The notes beneath the pieces are model-generated. The model was not told where the DNA came from. It saw only the letters and a program-made list of their open reading frames with translations, and made no database searches. From the NCBI GenBank assembly GCA_020845495.1, contig JADLFM010000037.1, positions 39,585 through 103,584 of the forward strand: 64,000 nt of DNA, in the 5' to 3' direction. Position 1 is the first letter of the stretch. Each line of letters begins with the position of its first letter. The position numbers and the translations under genes were made by a program. This document shows, one piece after another, positions 7,996 to 17,636 of this stretch. The stretch is from Chloroflexota bacterium. GTDB taxonomy: Bacteria > Chloroflexota > UBA6077 > JACCZL01.

Positions 7996-10083
7996 CTACT
8001 TGTGGGTCATGACGAACACGCCGTCCCAGTCAGCCGGGGGTGGATCCGCCAGGAGCTCCTCACAGCGGCGGAGGTAGACCGCGCTCGGGCCATCGGCGGG
8101 GGAGAGCCGAAGCGCCTCCTGGAAGCGTGCCGCGGCGCCGAGCCAGTCACGCCGCCGGTACGCGGCGATACCCTCCTCATAGGCTTGAAGGGCCGGGCCG
8201 CCGTGGATGCTGGCTATCGTAGCGGCGTCCACGATCTCGAAGATCTCGACGGGCGCCTGCTTCCCCTTGACCGCGACGAGGTCGAGGAACCGCACGTGTA
8301 GCTGGCCGCTCGTTTCGTCGAGCGTGGCTTTGCTGACGATCAGGGTTGTCCCGTACTCCTTGTTGAGGCCTTCGAGCCGGGATCCAAGGTTCACGGCGTC
8401 GCCCATGACGGTGTAATCGAAGCGGCTGTTCGAGCCCATGTTGCCGACCTTCATGGTGCCGGTATTCACACCGATCCCCATCCGCAACGGCGGTTGGCCC
8501 TGACTGGCCCACGCTTCGTTCAACTGCTCGAGCGCCGACACCATCTCGAGCGCCGCCCGGCAGGCCAACTCGGCGTGGTCTGGCTGACGTTGTGGAGCGC
8601 CCCAAAACGCCATGATCGCGTCGCCCATGTACTTGTCGATGGTGCCCTCATGCCTGAAGATCACGTCTGACATCGCCGTCAGGTACTGGTTCAGCAGGTG
8701 GACGAGCGATTCCGGGTCGAGTCGCTCGGACACGGTCGTGAAGCCACGGATGTCGGAGAAGAGCACCGTCATCTCGCGCTGATCGCCGCCGAGCTTGAGG
8801 CGCTCCGGATCGCGCGTGACTTCGGCCACGACCGATGGCGAGAGGTACTGCCCGAGCACCCCGCGCAGCGCCCGCGACTGTGCCTGCTCGAAAATCACTC
8901 GGTAGACGACGACGACCGCGAAGGTGAGGCCCAGCGCGAGCGGCGGGTAGACGAGGTTCAGGATGAGCCCGCCGTTGTCGAAGGAGGTCGATGCGGCAAC
9001 CGCGTAGCCGCCGAGGACGAGCAGGCAGACCAGCGCCGCGACGAGCGTCGGCAGGACGCTGAGGGTCGTTGCCGCGACGATCGCGAACCCGACCATCAGG
9101 GCGATCGTCACCCACGCTGGCGCGTCGTGCAAGAACTCAGTGCGCAGGATGGTGTCGACGACATTGGCATGGATCTCGACGCCGTCCATCTTCCCAAGCA
9201 CGGATGGCGGGGTCCAGAAATCATCGGCAAAGCCGGTCGCCGTGACGCCGACGAGGACAAGTTTGCCCCGTATCGCCTCGGGATCGAAGTTCCCGTTCGC
9301 TACGTCGACGAACGACAGGACTGGGAAGGCCGGTGGCGATGACTTGTAGGGGCCGCCGGCGTAATTGACGATGAGCGTACCCTGAGTGTCGATTGGGATC
9401 TCCCGGCCGGCCAGCGGGATGGCGTTGTCGGCGATCGGACCGTCCCAGGCGTCGGGCCGGCGCAGGAACCGTGACACAGCCACCAGCGGCAGCGACGGGT
9501 ACGGCGCGCCGTCGACGTCGAAGACGAGCGGCACCCGGCGGATGGTGCCATCCGGGTCCGGAAGTTGATTGGCCATGCCGACGCCCCGCGCCACCTCTGC
9601 GAACACCTCGCGTGGCTCGAAGACGTCGCTGTAGCGCTCCCAGTGGCCCCGACCGGCCTCACGATGACTCAGGTAGTCGCCCGCCGAGGCCAGCACGACC
9701 CAGGTCGCGCGCTCGCCGGCCGCGCGCATCGCTTCGACGAACTCGGGATCGCCCTCGCCTGGCGCGTCGAACAACATGTCGAATGCGATGGTACGGGCGC
9801 GGGCGTCGGCCAGGTGTCGGACGACATCGGCGTAGAGCCAGCGCGGCCAGACGAACACACGGCCGAACCGCCGCAGCGCGACGACGCTCTTGTCGTCGAT
9901 GGCGACGATGACCACGTTCTTGGACGTCGCCGGTCGGCTCTGCTGGTTCTCGAAGAACACGTCCGTGAGGCGCTGAGACGTGACCGCGAACTGGCCATTG
10001 GAAAAGAGCGCCGACAGCAACACTGACACGGCCAGTACGAAGGTCGCCGTGAGGACGATTCGCCGTCGTTGACGCCGCGTCAT
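7996..10083 (-). CDS. CHASE2-domain class III adenylate cyclase
   Basis: The 695-residue membrane protein has a signal-anchor helix (about 8-28), an extracytoplasmic CHASE2 sensor (about 35-315), three membrane helices (about 322-395) and a class III cyclase domain (about 435-610). Metal-binding aspartates are D444 in LFSDIRGFT and D488 in KYMGDAIMAFWG. K484 suits adenine recognition. Asn565 and Arg569 in NLGSRLE match transition-state residues. The second adenine-specifying position appears to be Thr (T558 in DYTVMGD) instead of Asp, as in class IIIb cyclases, many of which respond to bicarbonate. A TPR-like tail (about 630-680) follows. The ATG at 10083 has GGGGAG 6 nt upstream. Product: cAMP, in response to an unknown external signal. 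Confidence 0.92.
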   Translation of the reverse strand: MTRRQRRRIVLTATFVLAVSVLLSALFSNGQFAVTSQRLTDVFFENQQSRPATSKNVVIVAIDDKSVVALRRFGRVFVWPRWLYADVVRHLADARARTIAFDMLFDAPGEGDPEFVEAMRAAGERATWVVLASAGDYLSHREAGRGHWERYSDVFEPREVFAEVARGVGMANQLPDPDGTIRRVPLVFDVDGAPYPSLPLVAVSRFLRRPDAWDGPIADNAIPLAGREIPIDTQGTLIVNYAGGPYKSSPPAFPVLSFVDVANGNFDPEAIRGKLVLVGVTATGFADDFWTPPSVLGKMDGVEIHANVVDTILRTEFLHDAPAWVTIALMVGFAIVAATTLSVLPTLVAALVCLLVLGGYAVAASTSFDNGGLILNLVYPPLALGLTFAVVVVYRVIFEQAQSRALRGVLGQYLSPSVVAEVTRDPERLKLGGDQREMTVLFSDIRGFTTVSERLDPESLVHLLNQYLTAMSDVIFRHEGTIDKYMGDAIMAFWGAPQRQPDHAELACRAALEMVSALEQLNEAWASQGQPPLRMGIGVNTGTMKVGNMGSNSRFDYTVMGDAVNLGSRLEGLNKEYGTTLIVSKATLDETSGQLHVRFLDLVAVKGKQAPVEIFEIVDAATIASIHGGPALQAYEEGIAAYRRRDWLGAAARFQEALRLSPADGPSAVYLRRCEELLADPPPADWDGVFVMTHK

Positions 10084-10536
10084 CCAGTCTCCCCACCGCG
10101 GCTTCCAGGCGGCCGCGCGGCCCGAGGACCGCGCGACTCATTCATCCCGAGCCGCTGCGCCGCGGACTGGCAGCCAGGACGACCCCAGGAGCCCGCGCAA
10201 CACCCCGGAACTCGTCCGCATTGTAGGCCCGCGGCGGGTGACGGGCAAGAATCCGCACCGCCGCTCCGACGAGGCGTCGCGATGAGGCATGGGAGCGTAT
10301 GGGTTGCGTTCGCGTTTCCGTGTCCGAACGGACACGCACACTGTCCGTTCTCCCACTTCACGAATGCGTCGTCCTGAAGCATACTCGTGGCGATATCCCA
10401 TGATGGCTACCCAGATTGGGGTACTTCGTGCGGCGACTACGCGCGGCCGGCTGGCCGGGGCCATGCGTATGCGCGAATTCTGATGTGCGTTTTCGCGTTA
10501 CCGTAATACTGTCTGGCCGAGCATCGGAGGGGACTC
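10084..10536. other. Divergent intergenic region between the cyclase and the beta-helix protein
   Basis: This 453-bp region must hold promoters for both flanking genes. The only strong structure found is the palindrome at 10319-10336. A nearby CTGTCCGTTC repeats one half of it. No reading frame here has family-like sequence. Confidence 0.55.
10319..10336. promoter_or_regulatory. Perfect palindrome CGTGTCCG-AA-CGGACACG
   Basis: An 8-bp inverted repeat with a 2-bp centre lies in the divergent gap between the cyclase (start 10083) and the secreted beta-helix gene (start 10537). A partial half-site (CTGTCCG) lies 4 bp further on. The short spacer and dyad symmetry look like a repressor or activator operator; the regulator is unknown. 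Confidence 0.4.
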
Positions 10537-13500
10537 GTGCACTTGCGTTCCGCATCGTGTCATCAGAGATTCCGCGCCTTGCGCCGTCTCGCCCGGCCGG
10601 CGATGGTCGCGGCACTGGCGGGTGCTCTTTTAGCTGCTCCGACCTTACCGGCCCTGGCCGATCAGGCAACGATCACGTTTGAATCGGGATACTCCGCGGG
10701 GAACATCAACGGACAACAGGGCTGGACGAAGACCGGCGCGTATGATGCCGCGGTCGCCAGCACGTCGGTGTCTGGCTTCGGCAGCCAGGCGTTGCGGATC
10801 TCCAACGCGGTCACCAGCGGCTCGTTCGGCGATCAGACGTTCACACCTGCCCTCGCCAACGAGGCGGGCGAGACGGCGGCTGTGGGTGACGGCACGTCCG
10901 GTCCCCGCCAGCGCTTCTTCCAGGCTGAGTTCCAGTTCGCCTCAACCGTGCCGAACGCCGAGCAGCCGGGCCTGCGCATCACGGTCAGCCCGGATCGCGG
11001 CGATGGCGCGCGCATGGCCTTCGCGGCAATCCGCGACGCGGCCAACGGCCTGGCCGTTGACGTCAGCGATTACAACCCCGCCTCGCCTGACCCAGATCCA
11101 TGCAATCGCTTCACAGACTTGACCGAGATCGCGTCCGGCCTCGACCGCGGCGCCTCCCACACCTTGAAGTTCGAGATCGAGTTCTACGACGGCCGCACCA
11201 ACGACGTGGTGCGGACCTACGTCGACGGGCAACTGAAGCACACGGCGGGAACCTGGGAGAACTACTACCAGGACTGCATCGCCGAGAACCCGCCGAGCGG
11301 CCGGCCGCCGATGGCCATCGACCAGTTATTGTTCCGCGTCAGCGGCACGGCTGCGCCAGCCACCAGCGGACAGGGCTTCTTCATCGACAACCTGGCGCTG
11401 TTCTCGGGTCCGCTGCCGGCCATCCCGACGGCATACGTCCGCACGGACGGCGACGACCTGGCCTGCAACGGCACGGCGGATGCGGCGGCCTCAGCCAGCC
11501 CGAACTGCGCGTTCAAGACCGTCCAACACGGCGTGGATAGCGTTACGTCGGGCGGCACCGTGCACGTCGGCCCTGGCACATTCGCCGGCGCGGATGGCAA
11601 GGTCGACAGCAACAAGTCGGTGACGCTCCAGGGCGCGGGCCGCGCCGCGACCATCATCGACGGCCAGGGCACCACGGCTGGCTGGGGCATCCATTTCGCA
11701 GCCGGCACCAGCGGCCTGACGATCAAAGACTTGAAGGTCACCGGGTTCAAGGACCACGGCATCTACGCCGATGGGCCGCTCACCAACCTGACCATCGACA
11801 ACGTCGAGTCTTCGAACAACACCGATCCGGGGACGAGCGCACGCGGCATCGTCGTCTGGAACGGCCTGAAGAACGGCGTCACCATCACCAACAGCATCGT
11901 GAACGCCAACAAGCTGGTCGGCATCGGCCTCCAGGACGGATCAGCCACGGGCGTGACCATCACCGGCAACACCGTCACGGGCAACGGCGATGCTGGCATC
12001 TATGCCCTTGGCCTGACCGGGCCGGGCGCGAACCGTATCGCCAACAACACCGTGACCGATAACGGCCGCTACGGTATCGACACGCCGCTCCCGAACGGCA
12101 GCGGCGCCGACAGCGGCCCCGGCAGCATCGTGGTCGAGAATAACGTCGTCTCGCGCACGGTCGCCGCGACCGATCCGCGCGACTACGCGGGCATCATCGC
12201 CCAGCGCCGCGCCGTCAGCCCGATCGCCGGCAATGAGGACCATTACACCGGCGTCGTCATCCAGAACAACGAGGTCAGTGGATTCCGCCGAAAGGTGGGC
12301 GCACCGACCGGCAGCGACGGCTTCGGCATCGTGGTTGCCGGCACCAACATGACGGTGCGCAACAACACGCTCACCAACAACGACGTCGGCATCCAGGCCC
12401 AGATGGGCAACACGCCGGCCGTCGGCGACGCCGATCAGGCCGCGCAGACGAGCTACTTCAACCGGGATAATGCCCCGCAGTTCACCGGCACCATCAACCT
12501 CAACAGCGTCGTCACCAACGACATCGGGATCCGTGGCGTCGGGCTAGACGCCGCCGTCGACGTGACGAAGAACTGGTACGGCTCCGCGACCGGGCCGACC
12601 AACGCCGCTAATCCGTCCGGTACCGGCGCGTCGGTGGTCGGAGCGAACCTGACGTTCGAGCAGTGGCTGTGCAGCGGCACGGACACCTCCGTGAACACCG
12701 GCTTCCAGCCGAACGCCGGCCTGCTCTGCCCGGTCACGCAGACCCCATCCGCGACGGTCTACGTCCGCACGGATGGCGACAACCTGGCCTGCAACGGCAC
12801 CGTCGACGCGGCCTTCTCACCGGCGGCCAGCCCTAACTGTTCGCTCAAGACCATCACCGCAGGCGTGAGTCTGGTGACGTCGGGCGGCACGGTCTACGTT
12901 GGGCCAGGCACCTATGCCGAAAATGTCTCGATCGGGAAGGCGCTCACGCTCCACGGCGCCAACGCCGGCAATGATGCGCGCAGTGGCAAGTCCACACGTG
13001 GCCCCGAGTCGATCGTCGACGGCGGCGGCACCAGCGCAACCATCGCGATCAATGCCAACGGTGCCGTGGTCGACGGCTTCACCATCAAGGGGGGCGCAGG
13101 CAGCCTCAACGCTGGCGTGCACATCCCCGGCGGGAACGCCGGCTGGCAGCTTCTCAACAACATCATCACCGACAACGTGATCGGCGTCTACGCCAACAGC
13201 AACGGCCCGAGCACGATCGCCAAGAACCTGTTCGACGCGAACAACCGTCCAGGGCCGGCGGGTGGGTCCGGTATCTACTCTGAGTCCACGAACGGGCTGA
13301 CCGTCGACCAGAACGAATTCCGGAACCACAGCAACAACACTCCGGCCATTTTCGCGAGCGTTGCGCCGCCGAGTCACCTGAGTCTGAACTTCACCAACAA
13401 TCAGATTCACGACAATATCTCGGGCGTCTACGCTCTCGCGATCGACGGCGGTGTCTTCTCCGGCAACACCATCAGCACGACGGCGACGGCGCTCGCGCTC

Positions 13501-15150
13501 GCCAGCGGCAACAACAACGTGACGGTCCAGAACAACGACTTCACGGGCAGCACCCGCGGCCTGCGCATCGAGGACGACGGCTACGGCTTCCCCGCGAACT
13601 CGAACGTGACGGTTGTGGGCAACACCTTCGTCAACAACTCGGAGTACGGTCTCGCGCTCAAGGGCGGCTACACTGGGACGCTGAACGCCGAGAAGAACTG
13701 GTGGGGCACCCAGCGGGGACCGTCGGTGACGGCGAACCCGGGCGGCAACGGCACCATCATCACTGGCGCGCTCGCTGCCAGCGTTGACTTCAGCCCCTGG
13801 TGCTCGAACCAGGCCTGCACCGCCCCCTTCTACGCTGTCCCGACACGGCTTGCCTTCGCGACCCAGCCCGCCAATGGCACGGAGGGCAGCCCGCTGTCGA
13901 CCCAACCCATCGTCCGTGCTGAGGACGCTGACAGCAACCTCGGCATCAACTTCAGCGGCTCGGTGGCGCTCGCCATCAGCGGCACCAACACCGAAAACGC
14001 CGCGCTGCTGGGCACGACCAGCACCACGGCCGCCGACGGGGTCGCGACCTACACGAACGTCGGTTTCAACGACAACGGGACCGGACTGACCTTGACTGCG
14101 TCGACGTCCGTGCCCGGCATCGCAGCCGGCACCAGCAACCCGTTCACAGTGGCAAACGCCAATCCGACCGTGACGATCACCGCGCCGGCGAACAACTCGG
14201 AGTTTATCCCTGGCCAGCCGGTGGCAGTCTCGGCGACGCTCGCGGACGCAGGCGCCAACGACACCCTCACCTGCTCGATCGACTTCGGAGACGGCACCGG
14301 CCCGGTGGCAGGGACCGTCAACGGCACCACCTGCACGGCGACCCACACCTACGGGCAATCTCAATCCGGTACAGTGACGATCGCGGTCACAGCCAGCGAC
14401 GACGACTCAGGCACTGGCTCCGGGTCGGTCACGCTGACCGCCCGTGCGTCGATCCCCGTCGCCTCGGTCGCTGACGTCAGCGTGACCGAGGGCAACGGCG
14501 GCGCATCGAACGGCGTCAACGCGACCTTCACGGTCACGCTGGATCGGCCGGCGCCGCAGGCGGCCTCGGTCCAGTATGCGACCGTCGACGGTACCGCTCG
14601 CGCGCCCGAGGATTACGTCGGTCAGTCCGGCACGATCACCTTCGCGGCAGGCGAGACGTCGCGCGCCGTCTCGGTTCTCATCATCGGGGACACCTTGCCC
14701 GAACCGGACGAGACGTTCACTCTCCAGTTGTCCAACCCGGCCGGCCTCGCCCTTGGGCGCGACCGGGCCACCGGGACGATCAAGAACGATGACCTGGTCC
14801 AGCAGGCCACGGCCTGCTCGCCGCGCCCGCAGATTACGGTCGCGACCCAGGCCATCGGCGGCGGACGGCTTCAGGTGACGGTCTCAGCCACGTCCGACAC
14901 CGCGAACCCAGGCAACGTCTTGAAGACCATCCAGTTCTCGCGGCCGGCCCAGAACGCGACGGTCGAGATCCCCGGCCAGGCGTCGGTCGGAACCTCGCCC
15001 ATCACGTTCCCGGCGGGTACACGTCAGATGGTCTTCGTCATCAAGCAGACGACGCCGAACCAGCCGGCGACGGTGCCCTTCACCGTCACCGACAACTGTG
15101 GTACCTGGGACTCGTTCGCTGGTGCTGGAGCGAGCGGCTTCGGCCAGTAA
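10537..15150 (+). CDS. Large secreted protein: two parallel beta-helix modules, Ig/PKD-like and Calx-beta domains
   Basis: The 1537-residue product starts with a Sec signal peptide (basic RRLARP, hydrophobic core, cut near ALADQA). Domains in order: ConA-like jelly roll (about 43-290); first right-handed beta-helix (about 300-700) with many NNTVTGNG-type coils; second beta-helix (about 742-1075); Ig-like (about 1100-1205); PKD-like (about 1208-1300); Calx-beta (about 1308-1425, containing VTEGNGG and PEPDETFTLQLSNP); and a C-terminal beta domain (about 1430-1537). Both helices open with YVRTDGD(D/N)LACNGT and close with a NW(Y/W)G motif, so one module was duplicated. Such proteins bind or cut polysaccharides. 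No LPXTG or S-layer anchor is visible. The GTG start has GGAGGGG just upstream, and a hairpin follows the stop. Confidence 0.92.
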   Translation: MHLRSASCHQRFRALRRLARPAMVAALAGALLAAPTLPALADQATITFESGYSAGNINGQQGWTKTGAYDAAVASTSVSGFGSQALRISNAVTSGSFGDQTFTPALANEAGETAAVGDGTSGPRQRFFQAEFQFASTVPNAEQPGLRITVSPDRGDGARMAFAAIRDAANGLAVDVSDYNPASPDPDPCNRFTDLTEIASGLDRGASHTLKFEIEFYDGRTNDVVRTYVDGQLKHTAGTWENYYQDCIAENPPSGRPPMAIDQLLFRVSGTAAPATSGQGFFIDNLALFSGPLPAIPTAYVRTDGDDLACNGTADAAASASPNCAFKTVQHGVDSVTSGGTVHVGPGTFAGADGKVDSNKSVTLQGAGRAATIIDGQGTTAGWGIHFAAGTSGLTIKDLKVTGFKDHGIYADGPLTNLTIDNVESSNNTDPGTSARGIVVWNGLKNGVTITNSIVNANKLVGIGLQDGSATGVTITGNTVTGNGDAGIYALGLTGPGANRIANNTVTDNGRYGIDTPLPNGSGADSGPGSIVVENNVVSRTVAATDPRDYAGIIAQRRAVSPIAGNEDHYTGVVIQNNEVSGFRRKVGAPTGSDGFGIVVAGTNMTVRNNTLTNNDVGIQAQMGNTPAVGDADQAAQTSYFNRDNAPQFTGTINLNSVVTNDIGIRGVGLDAAVDVTKNWYGSATGPTNAANPSGTGASVVGANLTFEQWLCSGTDTSVNTGFQPNAGLLCPVTQTPSATVYVRTDGDNLACNGTVDAAFSPAASPNCSLKTITAGVSLVTSGGTVYVGPGTYAENVSIGKALTLHGANAGNDARSGKSTRGPESIVDGGGTSATIAINANGAVVDGFTIKGGAGSLNAGVHIPGGNAGWQLLNNIITDNVIGVYANSNGPSTIAKNLFDANNRPGPAGGSGIYSESTNGLTVDQNEFRNHSNNTPAIFASVAPPSHLSLNFTNNQIHDNISGVYALAIDGGVFSGNTISTTATALALASGNNNVTVQNNDFTGSTRGLRIEDDGYGFPANSNVTVVGNTFVNNSEYGLALKGGYTGTLNAEKNWWGTQRGPSVTANPGGNGTIITGALAASVDFSPWCSNQACTAPFYAVPTRLAFATQPANGTEGSPLSTQPIVRAEDADSNLGINFSGSVALAISGTNTENAALLGTTSTTAADGVATYTNVGFNDNGTGLTLTASTSVPGIAAGTSNPFTVANANPTVTITAPANNSEFIPGQPVAVSATLADAGANDTLTCSIDFGDGTGPVAGTVNGTTCTATHTYGQSQSGTVTIAVTASDDDSGTGSGSVTLTARASIPVASVADVSVTEGNGGASNGVNATFTVTLDRPAPQAASVQYATVDGTARAPEDYVGQSGTITFAAGETSRAVSVLIIGDTLPEPDETFTLQLSNPAGLALGRDRATGTIKNDDLVQQATACSPRPQITVATQAIGGGRLQVTVSATSDTANPGNVLKTIQFSRPAQNATVEIPGQASVGTSPITFPAGTRQMVFVIKQTTPNQPATVPFTVTDNCGTWDSFAGAGASGFGQ

Positions 15151-15175
15151 TCCGCACACGACCGATCGGCCGCAT

Positions 15176-15215
15176 AGCGCGAAGGGGGGAGGCCCACGCC
15201 TCCCCCCTTCGCGCT
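15176..15215 (+). terminator. Perfect 18-bp hairpin after the beta-helix gene
   Basis: AGCGCGAAGGGGGGAGGC at 15176-15193 is the exact reverse complement of 15198-15215, with a CCAC loop. It begins 26 bp after the stop at 15150. No T-run follows, so it is a terminator-like or mRNA-stabilising hairpin rather than a classic Rho-independent terminator. Confidence 0.8.
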
Positions 15216-15283
15216 GTGCGAGGTAGCCTTGCAGGTCAGCGACGTTGCGACGCACACGCGAAGCAGGCCACAATAGGCCCGCA

Positions 15284-16084
15284 ATGACCCCTCGCGGCTC
15301 AACCACGACATTGACGCGAGGCGACGAGGCGAAGCGCGTGGAACGGCCCCGCATAGCAGGCTCGCAGTCGCGGGCCGTTCGATCTAGCCTGGACGTGACC
15401 AGTCAGACGAGCCGCAAGGCGACGGCCGCGTATCCGGCCCGCGTCGTCATCATCGACAGTCAAGAACTGGCTCGGTACGGGTTGCGCGGGATGCTGGCCG
15501 GACAGCCTGAATTCGAGGTGGTTACCGAAGCCGAGGACGGGCGGCAAGGCGTGGCGCTGTGCCGACACGTTCGGCCGGACCTCGTGCTGACCGACGTCCG
15601 GCTCGTCGGCCTGGATGGGATCGCGGTCATCAGCCAGATCAAGGCAGACTCGTCACGAACGTCCATCATCGTCGTCACGGCGGAGGACGCACCGACCTAC
15701 CTCCGCGCAGCTCTGTCAGCCGGTGCGTCGGCATTCCTCCTCAAGTCGACGACTCGCGCCGACCTGCTCGCCGCCATGCGACGGACACTCGACGGCGAGA
15801 CGGTCATCGATCAGGGCATCGCGACGCGACTCCTGCGCACGATGGTCGCTGCACCGGCCGCTCACGGGATCACGGCATCGCCGCGCGAACTGGAGGTGCT
15901 CCGGCTGCTCACGCTCGGGCAGACCAATCAGCAGATTGGCCTGGAGCTCGGCGTCAGCCAGCGCACCGCCAAAGCGTACGTCGAGCGGATCATCGAGCGG
16001 CTTGGCGTGGCGAATCGGACGGAGGCGGTGGCGCGAGCGATTGCCGCTGGCCTGATCGAGCCGCCTGCTGCCAACCATCGGTAG
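15284..16084 (+). CDS. NarL/FixJ-type response regulator (receiver plus LuxR HTH)
   Basis: A receiver domain (ARVVIIDSQELARYGLRGML, phosphoacceptor Asp in DLVLTDVRLVGLDG at about residue 104, conserved Lys in FLLKSTT) is followed by a LuxR-type HTH (ITASPRELEVLRLLTLGQTN, then QQIGLELGVSQRTAKAYVER). It probably acts as a phosphorylation-controlled transcription factor; no partner histidine kinase is in the window. The start is uncertain: the ATG at 15284 leaves about 55 extra N-terminal residues, a TTG at 15245 would add 13 more, and a GTG at 15395 would begin closer to the receiver. None has a clear ribosome-binding site. It ends only 21 bp from the convergent homoserine dehydrogenase. Confidence 0.87.
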   Translation: MTPRGSTTTLTRGDEAKRVERPRIAGSQSRAVRSSLDVTSQTSRKATAAYPARVVIIDSQELARYGLRGMLAGQPEFEVVTEAEDGRQGVALCRHVRPDLVLTDVRLVGLDGIAVISQIKADSSRTSIIVVTAEDAPTYLRAALSAGASAFLLKSTTRADLLAAMRRTLDGETVIDQGIATRLLRTMVAAPAAHGITASPRELEVLRLLTLGQTNQQIGLELGVSQRTAKAYVERIIERLGVANRTEAVARAIAAGLIEPPAANHR

Positions 16085-16105
16085 GCGCACCGGTCACGCG
16101 GGCGC

Positions 16106-17419
16106 TCAGCCTTCGACCCTGATCACGCTGCCAATTCGCTCGACCACGTCGAGGGTCCGGATCTCTGCCATCGCCTGTTGAACGGCCGCTTCACGCGCCT
16201 CATGCGTCATGAAGACGATCTCGGCGTAGCGGTTGCCGCCGACGTCCTGAACGTCTTCTTTCTGGATCACTGATGACAGGCTGATCTCGCGCTGCCCCAA
16301 GATGCCCGAGATCCGAGCGATGACCCCCGGACGGTCGGCGGCGACGACCCGAAGGTAGTAGCGGCTTCGAGTCTCGGCCATCGGGCGCGCCGCGATCGAC
16401 GGATCGTAGATGGCCAGGGTGGGGCGGACCTGGCCGCTCACGAGCCGCTGGGCCAGGTCGATCAAGTCGGCGACGACGGCGCTCGCGGTCGGGCCAGCCC
16501 CAGCCCCTCGTCCATAGAAGAGGATCCGTCCGACGAGGTCACCCTCGACCTGGACGGCGTTGAACACATCGTCGACGCTCGCCAGCATGCTACCGGCCGG
16601 TATGAGGGTCGGGTGGACCCGGACCTCGAGATCGCCATCCACCAGTTTGCCGATCGCCAGGAGTTTGATGGCGTAGCCAAGCTCCTGTGCGTACCGGAAA
16701 TCCGATGGCTCCAAACCGGTGATGCCCTCCCGGTAGACCTGATCGGGATGCACCTGGGCGTGAAACGCGAGCGTCGAAAGGATCGCCAACTTGTAAGCCG
16801 CGTCGATGCCCTCGACGTCGTTGCGCGGGTCCGCCTCTGCGTAGCCAGCGGCCTGCGCCTCGCGGAGCGCGGTTGCGAAATCCAGGCCCGCGGTGCTCAT
16901 ACGGGTGATGATGTAGTTGGTAGTACCGTTGATGATCGCGGTGATGCCCGTGATGTCGTTCGCGAGCAAGTCGAGCTTGAACGGCCCGATGACCGGTATA
17001 CCACCGCCGACGCTCGCCTCGTAGGCAACGTCGAGACCGCGGCTCGCCGCCTCGGCCACGATAGACGGGCCGTGCTTCGCCATTACCTCCTTGTTGGCCG
17101 TCACGACGTGCTTGCCGTTGGCGATGGCTCGGCGGATGTAGCCATGAGCGGGCTCCTCGCCGCCGATCACCTCGACCACGATCTGAATCGACGGATCGTC
17201 GAGGATCACCGATGGATCGGCCGTGATGCGAAGGTCGCCGGCGTCTGAGTGACGGGCGGGCTCACGCACCACAGCGCCCGCCAGTTCAACCGGGCGGCCC
17301 ACCCGCCGCGCAATCGTCTCGGCCTTGTCCCGCAACGTGCGCGCCACTCCGCCGCCAACAACCCCGAGACCAAGCAGCCCCACACGAATGGGCGCGGCCC
17401 CGCCAGCGCCTTCCGACAT
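16106..17419 (-). CDS. hom: Homoserine dehydrogenase with ACT domain
   Basis: The 437-residue enzyme reduces aspartate semialdehyde to homoserine in the threonine/methionine/isoleucine pathway. It has the NAD(P)-binding motif GLLGLGVVGGGVARTL near the N-terminus, VTANKEVMAKHG, the catalytic-domain signature YEASVGGGIPVIGP and NGTTNYI, and the conserved AEADPRNDVEGIDAAYKLAI with the catalytic lysine. A C-terminal ACT domain (about 355-430, YYLRVVAADRPGVIARISGI) is typical of feedback control by threonine. The ATG at 17419 has GGAGGAG about 6 nt upstream. It follows the gltB gene on the same strand, separated by a 15-bp hairpin, so it is probably transcribed separately. Confidence 0.96.
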   Translation of the reverse strand: MSEGAGGAAPIRVGLLGLGVVGGGVARTLRDKAETIARRVGRPVELAGAVVREPARHSDAGDLRITADPSVILDDPSIQIVVEVIGGEEPAHGYIRRAIANGKHVVTANKEVMAKHGPSIVAEAASRGLDVAYEASVGGGIPVIGPFKLDLLANDITGITAIINGTTNYIITRMSTAGLDFATALREAQAAGYAEADPRNDVEGIDAAYKLAILSTLAFHAQVHPDQVYREGITGLEPSDFRYAQELGYAIKLLAIGKLVDGDLEVRVHPTLIPAGSMLASVDDVFNAVQVEGDLVGRILFYGRGAGAGPTASAVVADLIDLAQRLVSGQVRPTLAIYDPSIAARPMAETRSRYYLRVVAADRPGVIARISGILGQREISLSSVIQKEDVQDVGGNRYAEIVFMTHEAREAAVQQAMAEIRTLDVVERIGSVIRVEG

Positions 17420-17580
17420 AGCTCACTCCTCCATATCGGGCCGAAGTCTACGAGACGCCCGAACCGCTCGCAAGCATCACGCTCGTCCCCGGCTAAGGCT
17501 AACGCTCGCAGCCGCGCCAGGGGTATGGCCCGGCGTCACGTTACATCTGGCCCGTGCGATGTCCACCGCCATACGACGAA

Positions 17581-17613
17581 CTCGCCGCCCGTCCGGTGCG
17601 GACGGGCGGCGAG
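17581..17613 (-). terminator. Perfect 15-bp hairpin downstream of gltB
   Basis: CTCGCCGCCCGTCCG at 17581-17595 pairs exactly with 17599-17613 around a GTG loop. On the minus strand it lies 23 bp after the gltB stop and before the homoserine dehydrogenase start at 17419. There is only a weak T-rich tail. Confidence 0.8.
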
Positions 17614-17636
17614 ACGCTGGTAGCTACCGCGTCAGG

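Noticed and set aside
7486..8301. Plus-strand frame opposite the unrecognised gene and the cyclase end
   Set aside because: Arg-rich composition, no ribosome-binding site, and it would overlap the cyclase gene; the minus-strand gene has AAGGAG before its start.
12817..14364. Long open frame on the minus strand inside the beta-helix gene
   Set aside because: It is antisense to a protein with clear domains; its composition is Arg/Gly/Val-rich and it matches no family.
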